Under the pieces are notes generated by a model that had not been told where the DNA came from, did not search any database, and saw only the letters and a program-made list of their open reading frames with translations. A stretch of DNA of 64,000 nucleotides from Proteles cristata cristata (lineage: Eukaryota; Chordata; Mammalia; Carnivora; Hyaenidae). The stretch covers positions 62,001 through 126,000 of the forward strand of contig JAESUZ010005168.1 of assembly GCA_017311185.1 (NCBI GenBank), written 5' to 3'. Every line of letters begins with the position of its first letter. Position 1 is the stretch's first letter. Shown in pieces: positions 21,473 to 33,056 of the stretch. The position numbers and the translations under genes are program-made.

Positions 21473-23366
21473 TCTTTAAAATAATCAAATATTCAACTAA
21501 GACAGAGGCTCTGTGATATTAGAAGCCTAGGACTAAAGCATCTTAGCTGACAATATTTGTATTGGACAAAAGCTAGATAAATTCATCTTAAGAAAATGAG
21601 GTCCCGAAGGGAAAATGATGGAAAAATTTTGGGTAAGAGCTTAAGTGTTATTGATATACTTGATGCAATACAACTCACATTAAAACATTTACTTTGACCA
21701 CACAAAGATGAGTCCAGGACATTTAAAAGAGAAATTTCTTTCCCTTTCAAATTCCTCCTATTTAACTTCAGCTTGTTTCCTGTAAAATAAATAAATAAAC
21801 AAACAAATAAATCAATAAACTGAAGCCCTTTGTGTGGTCTTTGACCCTTAGGAAAACTTTATGTGGGTAGATAAGTGATCCCGTTTTGGAAGTTCAGTGC
21901 CTGAAAACTTAACTCGTTAGAAGTAACTGTAAGGGGTCTCCAATTGTAAATAAATATTTGAAGTGATCAATTACATTTTTTAAAAAATCAATTCAACTGT
22001 TATCATAGGGGCTATTCTCTGGTGATTTCTGACCATACTAGTTGTTGTTGTTGTTGTTTTGTCCTAACAAAAAAGCAAGTCTGGATCAGAAAGGTTAAGT
22101 GGCTTCCCTGGACTCACACAGCAAACGTGCAGGCAGGGGAAAATAAGGTTTGTTTTGTTTATTTGCTTGCTTGTTTAAACTATGTGCGGAGCTCTGAGCA
22201 AACTCAAAGGGAAACGTTATTAGTAGCTGTAAAAATCAAGAACCGTGATACTTAATGGTGTTTTTCTTGGGCAGTCTCTGACTGCTTTTATGAGGCATTG
22301 GAATGTGTCAGTAGATAGCACCGTGACCCCCCTGGCAAGGAGCAACCCAAACCTTCTTTCCTCTGGGAAGTCTCAGTCCAGTTTGCTCCTGAACGTCCTC
22401 AGTCGGAAAAGGAAATGCCAACTTTATGTTCAAAACGGCCCAGAAGAGTTTGGGGAACACAAGACTTAAAAGAATATCGGTCACATTAAAGAGAAACCTA
22501 TAAAGCCATCAGATGGTTTCACTGTACAGTCTTGAGGGATCCGGAAGCAAAAATAAAGCTTCCTCTCCCCGTCTCGTTGGCCCCTGGTTTGGAAGGTCAC
22601 AGTCAGCGTGGGCCAACGGAGCCCAATTCCAGCTCCCGGATGCCGGCCACGGGGCTGATGGGAAGAAGCACGAGGGAACAGGGATTTCCAACATAACGGT
22701 TGAAGAAAAGAAAATGGACGTACTGAAAGCATGAGGGACCATCGAGCTCCCAGGAAGCTTCAGCAGCGAGGAGAGTGGGAACTGGGCTCCGGAGGTTGCT
22801 GCTTTCAGTTGAGGTTTTATTTAATGGAAAGACGACCATTGGAAACCACAACAGATATCCCTCGGAGCCCGGGGAAGAGCAGCAGAAGGAAACAGGAAGA
22901 GATCTGAGGCAGGGGTTCCCCAACTCCTCCACACAAGGAATTCTATTTGCAAAGGTACATTTACAATTTTCACTGTGGAGGAGATTTTAGCCGTTAATCA
23001 TCAGCGGCATTAAGTACGAAAGCCAATGCGTGAATCTTGACTGAGTCCTGTTTGGAAAACAACAGCTATTAAAAAAAGAATTCTTGGTACAATGAGGGAC
23101 ATGGAAACGTGGATATTTTGGATATAATTTGTTATAGATATATTTTCTATATTATATAATTATATATATAATTTTATCTTTGGGTACAAATTATTATGGA
23201 TAAAATATGGAGATCCTTATTTAGGTATTTTGCTAGGTTATATTATAGAATTAATATAAACTTTCCTGGGTATGATTATATTATTGTAGTTTAGTAGTTG
23301 ATCCTACTTTTAGGCAATGTATCCTGAAGTTGGGTTGAAGTGCAGTTATGTCTGAAACTCAAAAAA
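21473..23366. other. Unique non-coding stretch
   Basis: No gene recognised. It includes AAAT/AAAC-rich low complexity at 21784-21820, a (TTG)n run at 22040-22056 and a moderately GC-rich patch at 22560-22800 with overlapping open frames on both strands that match nothing familiar. The right end (23110-23290) is strongly AT-rich. Confidence 0.45.
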
Positions 23367-23441
23367 GTGTGCGTGTGTGTGTGTGTGTGTGTATACATAC
23401 ATGTATGTATGTGTATACCTATGTGTGTGTACACACACACC
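23367..23441. repeat. (GT)n microsatellite running into a self-complementary tract
   Basis: (GT)n at 23367-23392 continues as TATACATACATGTATGTATG and ends in TGTGTGTGTACACACACAC. Purine-pyrimidine alternation is nearly unbroken for ~75 bases, and the GT and AC ends are complementary. Confidence 0.9.
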
Positions 23442-23534
23442 TAAGCAGACGATGGATGGAACAATAACGAAATCATGAGGCTTCTAGAGTTGGTTAATCT
23501 CTGTCTATTTGACAGGACCATTAGAGTGAATAAA

Positions 23535-23650
23535 AATAGCAAACATTTATGCGGTGCTTGCTGGATGCCAGGCCCCCTTTTCTAAGTGCTTTATGTGCAT
23601 AGTACACCCTCACAACACCCTCTCTCAAAGCCATAGAGAGAGTTAGCTAT
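23535..23650 (-). repeat. MIR fossil, antisense
   Basis: Reverse-strand MIR 3' part: AACATTTATGCGGTGCTTGC, GGATGCCAGGCCCCC, CTAAGTGCTTTATGTGCATAG, CCCTCACAACACCCT. Confidence 0.75.
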
Positions 23651-23651
23651 C

Positions 23652-25139
23652 CGAAACTTACCTTGAGTGGAGAGGTGAGCACAGCATCCATGCACTTGCA
23701 TTTGGGATCAAAGTGCCAACAGTTGATGCCAGACTTTGTTCTTAAATTTTGTACGACACATCTGTGCACCTTGATACATACAGGTGACTTCAGAATAAAC
23801 GTCGTTATGTTTATTGGATCGAACTCTAGAATTTACGTTGGTCAGAAGTCCCAATTCAGAAGCAGGCTGGGAACCGATATATAGAGAACCTTGAGAAAAT
23901 GAAATGAGACATTCCCAGACCAGAGTAGGGCTCTTCAGGTGTAAGTTTTGGGAAAGTCAAGCTACCACCGCCCGTGGGAGGAAAGCTATGAGTAGATGCC
24001 AAGGAGACAGACCAATAGGAAAAATGTTCTGCCAGATCTACTCTCCACTCAAGCCAGTGGGTGTTGGTTTTGCAATAGCCTTTGTATGTGTGTTTCTCAA
24101 AAATCCAGAGAGAGAGAGAGAGAGAAGTGGTGGCCAAATTGGAAAAATACAGAGAACTTCATAAGAATAATATATTTGTGTTAAATCCTTAAAAATCTAC
24201 TGGAAGCCCCAGGCAGTAATCCGCCCCCTTTCCCTGGGAGCCTGCCCTCTGCATGGTCTGTGTGAGCTGGATGGACCGCGTCTCTTAAGTTCTGTCTAGA
24301 TTCACACATTGTTGTGTTGACCTCTCTTATGCTCTTGTGTGTCCAAAAAAATCCTTCAACTCTTGACCCTTTTCTTTCTTTCTCCTCTCGTTAGAGCGTA
24401 TTGAATGGAGTGGAGATTCAGGAATCTTTGCCACTCATCCTTCTTTTGTTTGAGCCCCAGAGTTAGAAGCTACTGAAACTTTGAGACTCATAGTGAGACT
24501 TAAAAGTCCAGATTCAGAGCAAAATTTCACACAGGTCCTCCTTCCATCTTTCCAGACTCCATCTCATTGAGCATCGTGGCTGTGGGGCCCGTTTCCAGTG
24601 GCAGCTTCAGCCTGTAAATCCCTCAGTGTGCAGGCTGAGGCCATGCACACGGTGAACCTTCTCACATGGGTTTTATCTGCACTGTGGTTTTCGGTGAAGG
24701 CTTACCTTCAAGCAAAGGCTGTGCTGGACTCATCTGATGCTCTGAACCCATAAGAACAGTAACGCTTTTATAGAGCTTTGCAATTCTGTATCTAGTTTGA
24801 TGCTCCTGACAGTTCCAGGGGGTAGTAATAGTACAGATACCATTTCTCCTTGCAGAATGTGATTCCACCTTATACCTTCAGGTTCGGGGGGAGATATGAC
24901 ACTTCACAGTAGCTCAATGATCCCAAAGTCAGTCTCTTATCTACTTAGAATGTTATCGGTGTTTTTTTCCACTGGGTTAATTAGTAAATACGTATTTCTT
25001 GTTCCTTATGAATGTTATATAAAGTACAATGGAGGCTAAAAAACTAAAAAGGAAACTGTTCTCATCTGCGAGGAGGCATGGTATAATTGGAAGGGCAGCA
25101 CATACAGCCTTTAAGAGAAGATGAGTAACGGAAGGTGAG
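23652..25139. other. Unique non-coding stretch with a weak MIR
   Basis: No gene. A weak antisense MIR-like piece lies at about 24765-24850 (TTTGCAATTCTGTATCTAGT, GGGGGTAGTAATAG, ACCATTTCTCCTTGCAGAATG). A (GA)9-like run sits at 24107-24125. Confidence 0.45.
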
Positions 25140-25424
25140 TCGGGTGAGTGATGTATATTCAAGAAATTTATTTGGGTCCCTACTACGGTCCAGGGGCTAT
25201 TCCAAATGCTAAGGATTCAAGAGTGACCAAAACAGATAAAAATCTGTTACAACTAACATTCTAGGTGGGAATAAAGAAACGGTAAATAAACAAGACAAAA
25301 AAGTAAAACATATTCTATATTTGTGAAAAACAAAGCAAGATAGGACAGCACTGTTGAAGCTGGCGGTGGTAAAAATTTTAAGGAGGATTGCATGCAGAGG
25401 CCTCATTAAAATCAGTCAGGTGAG

Positions 25425-25633
25425 GGGCGCCTGGGTGGCTCAGTCGGTTAAGCGTACGACTTCGGCTCAGGTCATGGTCTCACAGCTCATGGGTTCGAGC
25501 CCCGCGTCGGGCTCTGTGCTGACAGCTCAGAGCCTGGAGCCTGTTTCAGATTCTGTGTCTCCCTCTCTCTCTGCCCCTCCCCTACTTCTGCTTTGTCTCT
25601 CTTTCCCTCAAATATAAACATTAAAGAAAAAAG
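25425..25633 (+). mobile_element. CAN-SINE, felid type, inside L2
   Basis: Plus-strand full-length type-1 copy with an intact B-box-like GGGTTCGAGCCCC. Flanks AGTCAGGTGAG (25414) and AGTCATGTGAG (25634) form a target duplication with one mismatch. L2 sequence continues on both sides. Confidence 0.95.
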
Positions 25634-27689
25634 AGTCATGTGAGTAAAGACCCTAAGGAAATGAGGACACAGTTATACAGCAAGCTAAGGGAAGAGCACT
25701 TGAGGCAGAGGGAACAGCCAGTGCAAAGGCCACAAGGGGGCTTCTCAGCTGTGCTGAGGAAGACGCAGAGGCCCATCTAGCTGAGGCGGTGGCTGTGTGA
25801 GGCAGTAGGAGGAGAATGAATCAAAAAAGCTTCTGGAAACCAGATCCCACATGGCCCCATTGCCCCCGAGGCAAGGACTTTGGATTTCACTCAGAGTGAG
25901 ACGGGGAGCCACTAGGTAATTCTGAGCCGTGCACCAACATACGTGGCTTGACACTTGGCAAGAACCGAAGCAGGGAAGACTGCTGCTGTAGTCAGATAAT
26001 CAAGGCGGAAATCACGACCGCAGACACAGGGTGAGAGCCCGTGAGCCGGGACTGGGTGGATTTGAGGCAGAGGTGAGAGGAGTCAGTGATCATGCCAAGC
26101 TTCTGTGTCTGAAAAATTTTTGGAATGGCATTGCCATCAGCTAAAGGAGGAAAGATTACCAAAGGAATCTGCTTTGAAGAAGGCCCCGAGAGCTCAGTTT
26201 TGGACGTGCTGAGTTTGGAATGCTCTATTAGATCTCCCTGAGTGGAAATACCAACCAGGAAGCTGAATGCACGAGTCTGGATTCGAAGGAGAAGTGCAGA
26301 CTGGGGTCCTCAAGTTGGAATCACTGAAATATACATGGTATTAAAGCCACAAAACCAGACGAGTGCACCAGGGAATGTATAGAAGCACAACCCAAGGATT
26401 GAGCCTTGGGATACTCTACTATTCAGGGGTTAGAAAAATGAGAAACACCAGCAAATAGACACACAAACAAACCCGCAAAGGAGACTGAGAAGCAAGGGGG
26501 CACGCAACTTTCAGGCGGCAGAAAAATGCTTCTCGAAGAGTGATCAATTGCGCCAAAGGCGGCCACCGTGTCAGAAAGGATGACTAACGATCTGTGGTTG
26601 GATTCAGCAAGGTGAGGGCCACTGCTGAGCTCAATAAAGTTGTGCCGGTGGGAAAGGATGGGTGTGAAAGAGTCCGAGAGAAAAAGGATGGAGAGACGCT
26701 GTAGATGGCCAGTACGGAATTTCAAGCAGTTTTCGCTGTACAGGACCAGGTAGAAACAGGGGTAGCTGGGGGTTCAAGTGAGACCAAAAGAAGTTCTGCG
26801 TTGTTGTTTTATCAAGGTCAGAGAAGGGCATGTTTGTATGGCGATTTGATAACGCAAGGGATTTTAATGACGTAAAGACAGGGAGGGAAGATTTCGAGCC
26901 GCATGGTCCTCGAGTCTGTGAGGCACTGAAACCCGGAGCCCAGGCGGAAGGCTTTACCTTGGAGGGGAGCGTCAGGGGTTCAAAGCCAGCCGCAGCACAG
27001 CAGGTGGGCTCTAGGGAAGCAGGTGCACGCGGGGGAGTGTGTGCATGTGGCAGCGTTAGGGTCCTGCTTAATGTTAGTGATCACGGATTTGAAATCAGTA
27101 AGAGAGCAGTTAGCTTAGCTGTGTGCTTTCCCACAGGTGTGCCCAGTCGCACGGGAGCAGGGGCGGGAAGGCTGGGTTCTCCAGGCTCCCGATGTTGCCA
27201 GGGAAGGATGAGGGTATGAGAGAGAGGCAGGAGTGCAGATGTACGTGAGGTAGTGGTTTCAGTGGGCAACCGTGGACTCAGAGTGGGTTCAGGACAGAAG
27301 CCAGCGTGCAAAGGGGGTGGGGAAAATAAGCAGGTGGTGGCATGCACGGCGGCGCCCCTCACCTCCGGCCCGGCGGCACAGGTGGGCAGGCTGTCGCTTC
27401 CGCAGAGCGTCAGAGGAGAGCCAGGTTTCTGTTAGAGCAAGAGAGTGAAGGAAGAGCTCGGAGGAAAGCCTGGAGAAACAGAGGTTTGCCGGTGGGTGAA
27501 TGTAAGCGTCAGAAGGCACAGTGAAAGGGTTTCAGAAGCTGGTGGAGGATAGAGGAAGCCACGGGCAAGCTCGGTGGGAATTAGCCTCTGGGAATAGGCA
27601 TGGCATAGCAGTTCTGAGTTTCCAGCAGACCCTAGAATCAGGAGTGTGGCAACATTCCTCCTGAGGGGCTCTAGACAGTGGGAGCATGG

Positions 27690-27701
27690 CGGGGGGGGGG
27701 G
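27690..27701. repeat. G homopolymer (~11)
   Basis: An uninterrupted G run at the right part of the L2 copy. Such runs often vary in length and are miscounted in sequencing. Confidence 0.9.
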
Positions 27702-27780
27702 TTCTGAGGTTTCCAGTGGTTTCCTCTGGGCTCCTGGAGATGCAGAGAGAGGTCTAGTCTTCTGTGCTCCCAGAAGCATC

Positions 27781-28409
27781 CTTTGACTTATGCCATCAAT
27801 GGCCTGTGGGGGTATTCACCTTCTCTCAGCTTTTGGGCAAATGCTGACAATTTATCCTACATGCATCAAGGGCTCCCCACCGACCAACCATTCCCTCAGC
27901 TGCCTTGAGCCCGGCTGAGTTCCGAGGTCCAGATATTGCCCTGATATCAAGCACTCCTTAGATGACCTCTGACCACCTCCAATTTTTGAAAGAGTTTTGT
28001 CCACCCGATTAAATAAGCAGCATCTTTTGCCCCATTGGACTCCAAGAACTGAGTTATCGGACCTGATAGACTCGGGTGGGGAGAAGGCATGGAGAATCCC
28101 CTGCCTTATCTCGCCAGTAGTGTTCCCTCTTCAGTGTAAGTCTTGGTCCTAGAGAACCAAATTCCCAGAGCCAGGAAGACGATCCTCTGTTGAAGGATCT
28201 CCAAGTGACGGAACCTTCATGGCAGCTTTTCACATTTATTTACAGGCGGTAACAATTCATTTGCTCACTCTTATTACTCAAAGCAAATAAAATGGAATGT
28301 GCAATGAGAGCCAACAGTGCTTGGCCAACAGCGAATGATGAGAAGAAATAGTAAATGGATTTGTTTCATAATAAGGCAAATGGCTTCAGTTGCATTATAT
28401 TTCTTCTTC
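27781..28409. other. Unique non-coding stretch, right part looks constrained
   Basis: No gene recognised. The block at about 28230-28405 is repeat-free and AT-rich, with words such as GGTAACAATTCATTTGCTCA and CATAATAAGGCAAATGG, resembling conserved non-coding DNA. A young SINE lies immediately to its right. Confidence 0.45.
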
Positions 28410-28427
28410 TAAAGCCACACCATTTCT

Positions 28428-28652
28428 TTTTTTTTTTTTTTTTATATATATTTTATTTTTATTTCTAGGAGAGAGAGAGACAGCGTGAACAGGGGAGGGT
28501 CAGAGAGAGAGGGAGTCACAGACTGAAACAGGCTCCAGGCTCTGAGCTGGCAGTCAGCACAGAGCCCGACGCGGGGCTCGAACCCACGAACCGCGAGATC
28601 ATGACCTAAGCGAAAGTCGGACGCTTAACCGACTAAGCCACCCAGGCGCCCC
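28428..28652 (-). mobile_element. CAN-SINE, type 2, young
   Basis: Reverse-strand copy very close to the type-2 pattern (ATTTCTAGGAGAGAG, GGCAGTCAGCACAGAGCCC, GCGAAAGTCGGACGCTTAAC, GACTAAGCCACCCAGGCG) with a long T-run for its tail. The 18-base target duplication TAAAGCCACACCATTTCT is perfect (28410-28427 and 28653-28670). Together these mark one of the youngest insertions in the window. Confidence 0.97.
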
Positions 28653-28794
28653 TAAAGCCACACCATTTCTAAGAAGGTTTTTGATCTATTGAAAAAGGTC
28701 ATCAAATTCTCTCATTACTATTCTTGGGACTCAAGGACCCCAGTTCAGGAATTTCTGTAGTATAATCAAAATATATGAATAAAATGTGCCCTAC

Positions 28795-28845
28795 AGAAAA
28801 CAAAACAAAACAAAAAACAAAAAAAAATAAAATAAAAACAAAAGA
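28795..28845. repeat. A-rich low-complexity tract
   Basis: Repeated AAAAC and AAAAT units on the plus strand (GAAAACAAAACAAAACAAAA). It gives a lysine-rich open frame of no significance. Confidence 0.9.
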
Positions 28846-28967
28846 GCTACACTTCTGTTGCTCAAGATTTCACAGATCAATATCAAAATCAATCATTTGT
28901 ATTTCCTTACCATGCACCCCGAATGAATGTTTAAGAAGTACGGTTAGAGTCCTAAAGATTATCGTTT

Positions 28968-29184
28968 TCTTTAATGTTTTATTTTATTTTATTTTGGAGA
29001 GAGAGAAAGAGACAGAATGTGAGCAGAGGAGAAGCATAGACAGAGTGAGACACAGAGACTGAAGCAGGCTTCAGGCTCTGGGCGGTTGGCAAAGAGCCTG
29101 ATGCGGGGTTCAAACTCACCGACTGTGAGATCGTGACCTGAGTTGAAGTCGGAAGCTCAACCGACTCAGCCACCCAGGCGCCCC
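28968..29184 (-). mobile_element. CAN-SINE, felid type
   Basis: Reverse-strand copy ending CTCAGCCACCCAGGCGCCCC. Flanks AAGATTATCGTT (28955) and AAGATTATCCTT (29185) are an 11-of-12 target duplication. The body has many substitutions (GGGCGGTTGGCAAAGAGCC), so it is older than the copy at 28.4 kb. Confidence 0.94.
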
Positions 29185-29491
29185 AAGATTATCCTTATCA
29201 ACTGTGAGTGCCTTTGGAAAAGCAGCAATCCAGGGAAAATTTCCCAAATCGGACTGGGTTGTAGGATGGCTAGTGAATATCAGAATATTCTATTGAAGGA
29301 TGGTTTGGAAAAGCATTTACTCATCCCCAATCTCTTATTTGAAAAGGGTAAAAAATATATTGTTTTCATAGCACAAAGAGCACAAAATAAACCTTTACAA
29401 AATGGGCTGAGCTGTGAGTGTTTGAAGAAGTGATTCTTCACCCTCAGGACATAATGCCAGCAGAGTGGAATATTAGAATCTCAGCAGAGGA

Positions 29492-29702
29492 CACGGAGCC
29501 TGGATGGCTCAGTCGGTTGAACACCGACTTCAGCTCAGGTCATGATCTCATGGTTTGTGGGTTCGAGCCCTACATCCGGCTTTGTGCTGACAGCTCAGAG
29601 CCTGGAGCCTGCTTCGGATTCTGTGTCTCCCTCTCTCTCTGACCCTCCCCTGCTCATGCTGTCTCTATCTCTGTCTCAAAAATAAATAAAATATTAAAAA
29701 AA
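29492..29702 (+). mobile_element. CAN-SINE, felid type
   Basis: Plus-strand copy with an altered head start (ACACGGAGCCTGGATGGCTC) and a type-1 body and tail. The 15-base target duplication AATCTCAGCAGAGGA is perfect (29477-29491 and 29703-29717). Confidence 0.95.
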
Positions 29703-29717
29703 AATCTCAGCAGAGGA

Positions 29718-32689
29718 AAGGTACGAGATTTTTATCCTTATAGAAAGAGGGCAGGTGTGTAAAAACTAGAAAAACAAAAGCTCAAATAGCTGAACAAAAT
29801 AGATCTAAAGCATAACAAAGTTTCCTATTTGCATATTCAAGAATCTGCTTTCAGAAAAGGGAGTAGCCTGTTTCGCTGACTGGTAAGATGAAGCTGGGGG
29901 TGGGGGTCCAGTTTGTCGTATCCAGAAAATGGCAACATCAAAGTCAGAACGTTTCCTGAGAGCAGGATAAGTTATTACAACTGTCATAGTTTGTCAATTT
30001 GTCCACCACTTGGAAGCCACTGAACTCTTTGGAGAACAGAGGATTTCATGGACTAGAGGAAAAAAATTTGTTTTTTTAAGTAAATCTTTATTTTTTTTAA
30101 TTTTTTTTTTAAGTAAATTTTTAAAGTAATTTCCAGCCTTTTCCTTGAATTCCGCTGTTTGTTTCTTTTTTCTTTCATTTTCATTTTCTTTTTCTTTTTT
30201 CTTTTCTTTCTTCTTCTTCTTCATTTTTTTTTTTAGCGACGTTCACCAGTGACTCAAGTGTGTTTAGCCTTAAGTGAAACTCTTCATTTTTCAAATTGCA
30301 TATGCTTGTGTCACAGAAGTCTCTGGAAAGAACTTCACCAGATCTCGAGTCCACACACGTTTAGACTTGGCCCATGAAAGCCTTCTTTGTTGTATCCCTT
30401 GGCCTATATGCTTTGGTTTATATTTGCTCTTGGGATCAGAAAGGGTATGCTCTCAAAAACTGCTTCCCATCCGCGTTATCAGCATTTAAAACATTTTAAA
30501 CGGAATTCTGTGATGAAATGGGACTCTTCTACACTGATTACTAGTAACTGCAGGATCACCACGTTTTGGTGTTCCTCTCAGAATGAAAGGATTTGTGGCA
30601 AGAAGACAGAAATCACCATCTGAGATATTGGAAGTGGTGGTGGGTGGGGGACCGTGTACATTTCTTAAAAGTGGTGAAGAGCAGAATTAGAATTTTAGGG
30701 GCCTTTGCTCCCGTTTCCCGCCTCCCCCTGCACCCCCAGGATGTGGGGCTAACTCTCGAGAAAAACAACCCCATGCCTGGAGTCTCACAGCAAACAAAGC
30801 CTGCCCAGCAGTCTCCTGATTACTTTTGTCTTCCTAAATCTAATCCCGCGATAAACCTTGTTTCCTACACTTGACGTGCACCTCTTTCACTAACCTAACC
30901 CCAAATCCATCAGACACATTGTGGTTGGCTCATTGTGAACAAACAGAACTGACAGTTTCCTTCCTCAGAGTAAACAGTACTGGTACTTAGCCACAGTTCA
31001 AAGGGTTTATCACCCCAACGTGGCCGTCCTTTTAGGTGGGCAAGTAGGCTCAGCTTCAGCTTCTAATTAACTTGCTTTATTCCTTGCTCACAGTCCCAAT
31101 TTTTACTGGTCCAGAAGTACTGTATGATTACCTGACAGGGGGCCTATTTTCACAGCCCTCCTTTTCTATTTTCTCCTGTTCAGTAAAATCGCCATTGACC
31201 CCCATCCCTGTTTAATTTTGTTGCCGTTTACGAACAGGGCATCGTGGAGCAAAAGGGCCACCTCACCCTTCTTGTGCCATTTCTGTGCTAGATTTCGCTC
31301 TGCTTTAACCTCGGATCGATTACTAGGAATCCGGTCAGCACGGTATTTTCTTTGGCCTCGCTCCTTCTCATTCTTATCCTCGGTTCGCTGGAGGAAAGGT
31401 CTAGAAGTGCGGGGCGGGGCGCGGAAGGGGGGGCTCTGCTGGCGGCGTAGAAGGCCTGCAAGTGTGTGCTGTCATGCCAGGTTCGTGGGGGGACGCACCC
31501 CGGGCCCACGCCGTGGGGCCTGCGCCAAGGCAGGGCACGCTCTCGGGCTTCTCAGAAGACAAACCGTTCACATTTCCTATTGTTTCTGCAGGCACTTGCT
31601 TCCCTCTGTTTATTCCAGTCTTTGTAAACCAATGAGTCATGTCACTTGCTTCTGAGTCCAAGTGACTTCCCTCCTGGGGGTCATTCCGGAACGAGCCCCA
31701 GCAGAGGTCTGAGCAGCAGCGGGGGCAGGGGCTTGGTCCGGGGCTTTGTTCTGTCCGCTGGGCTCTGTGTTAGAATCTCAGAGGAAAGTGCCCGGAGGAA
31801 AGACCTCCACGTGCCCGCTTTGCCGCAGCGATAGCCAAGCCCTCACTCAGAACCACTGACCCGAGTCCCCCGTTGCTCAGCGGCTCCCAGCAGCGCGTCT
31901 GGGGCATCACTCCTGACCAGTAGTGTAGCCGCCGGGGGATCCTCCCGAGGCAGCCTCACTGTGACAAGCGGCCCTCCGGCGTTCTCTAGGTAAGTGCTGC
32001 AAACGGAGGGCGGAGGGGGCTGCTTGCGAAGCTTCCACAGGGGGTGTGCCTCCCAGGGGCCCTGAATGTCCAGGACCCCCGGTGCCCCCCTTCCTAAGAG
32101 GCAGTGGGTTTGAGCAAAGGATCCTGCTGCTGATGGAGGGGTTAGGGGGCTGGCGTCGCACAAAGGTGAGCCTGCGGCCCAGGCCAGCCGGCTTGCAGAG
32201 GAGAGCCAGCTGTCCCCATGGCCCATCGCTTTGGGAGGGGGATTCCTCTACAGGAAGCGGCCGGTGGAAGGGAAGGAGGAAATGGGCATTTTATCTGCAT
32301 GGATACGTGCACATAGGAGACCTCTGCCACTTTCGGAAAGGTAGAGTTTTCATTTGTTTGTTTTTTAGGGGTACAAAGGATTTATCCAGATTTACAATGA
32401 ACCCACCAGGGGCATCGCAAAAGCTTTCACGTATCTCGCCTCTTGATGGGAGGGAGCTTTGAGAGGGAGTTCAGAAGAGGTGTGAGCAGCTAGTTTTGTC
32501 TTGGGCCCTTCCCTTCCAATCTGTCACCTGCTTCCTTGTCTCCACAGGACACCCCACCCCTCCCACCCCGCCAATATCAGATCTTATCTGGGCAGAGAGA
32601 TTCTGCAAAGCCTTTTCTATTTTAATATTAGGAAATCTGGGTTGCAGACCGGTCTCTGACACCACCTTTGGGAAAACCACATGACTTTG
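29718..32689. other. Unique non-coding stretch, SINE-free
   Basis: No gene recognised. It includes T-rich low complexity at 30066-30120, a pyrimidine tract at 30165-30236, and a CpG-rich patch at about 31380-31525 (GTGCGGGGCGGGGCGCGG) with open frames of 73-145 codons on both strands. A further GC-rich stretch at 31850-32230 also has frames on both strands. None of these translations is familiar. Confidence 0.45.
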
Positions 32690-33056
32690 TATAACGTAAT
32701 ATCTCCCTTCTGTGAAGTCGGGGAAAGATCTTAGGGGGCCTGGCAGAGAGCCGCAAAGAGAGGGCATTTCAGGCAGAGGACTCGAATGAAGGCTCTGAAC
32801 AAAGAGGCGGCCTGAGTGTTTGGGGAAACAAAGGAGGCCTCCGTGCCCAGAGGGGCGGGAGCGGGGGTGGGGATGGGGTGGGGTGGATTAAGCAAGGTTG
32901 AAGCCAACATGGGAGACGGAAACCAGATCAGAAGCTGCTTATCTGAATATTTTAAGGATTTTGATATTAACCCAACCAAAATGAGGAACCAATGAATCAT
33001 CTTAATTAGGGAATTGGCTAAACAACGGCGTGACACTGGCCTGTTCTCAACCCATT
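32690..33056 (-). repeat. LINE L2 fossil, antisense
   Basis: GAGAGGGCATTTCAGGCAGAG, AATGAAGGCTCTGAACAAAG, then TTTTAAGGATTTTGATATTAA and GGCGTGACACTGGCC follow the reverse complement of L2. It contains a G-rich run at 32853-32884. Confidence 0.6.
32853..32884 (+). other. G-quadruplex-type motif
   Basis: GCGGGAGCGGGGGTGGGGAT followed by GGGGTGGGG: at least four runs of three or more G separated by 1-4 bases. It lies within the L2 fossil. Confidence 0.7.

Larger units (their letters stand above)
25140..27780 (-). repeat. Long LINE L2 copy, antisense, with reverse-transcriptase remnants
   Basis: About 2.4 kb of L2 (excluding a SINE) on the reverse strand. The 3' end is at the left (AATTTATTTGGGTCCCTACTA, GGCAGAGGGAACAGCCAGTGC, GACTTTGGATTTCACTCAGAG, CAGTTTTGGACGTGCTGAGTT). 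Further right, the minus-strand translation keeps pieces of the L2 ORF2 reverse transcriptase, such as the '..DHS..' stretch followed by VSFAGLF near 26440-26560. Frames are broken throughout, so it is dead. The right boundary near 27780 is approximate. Most L2 copies are shorter than 1 kb. Confidence 0.75.

Noticed and set aside
25425..25520. tRNA gene suggested by A- and B-box-like words (GGTGGCTCAG, GGGTTCGAGCCCC)
   Set aside because: This is the tRNA-Lys-derived head of a SINE, followed directly by SINE body and A-rich tail. The same holds for every other SINE head in the window.
26830..27219. 129-codon plus frame
   Set aside because: Lies antisense to the L2 reverse-transcriptase region; chance frame in a fossil.
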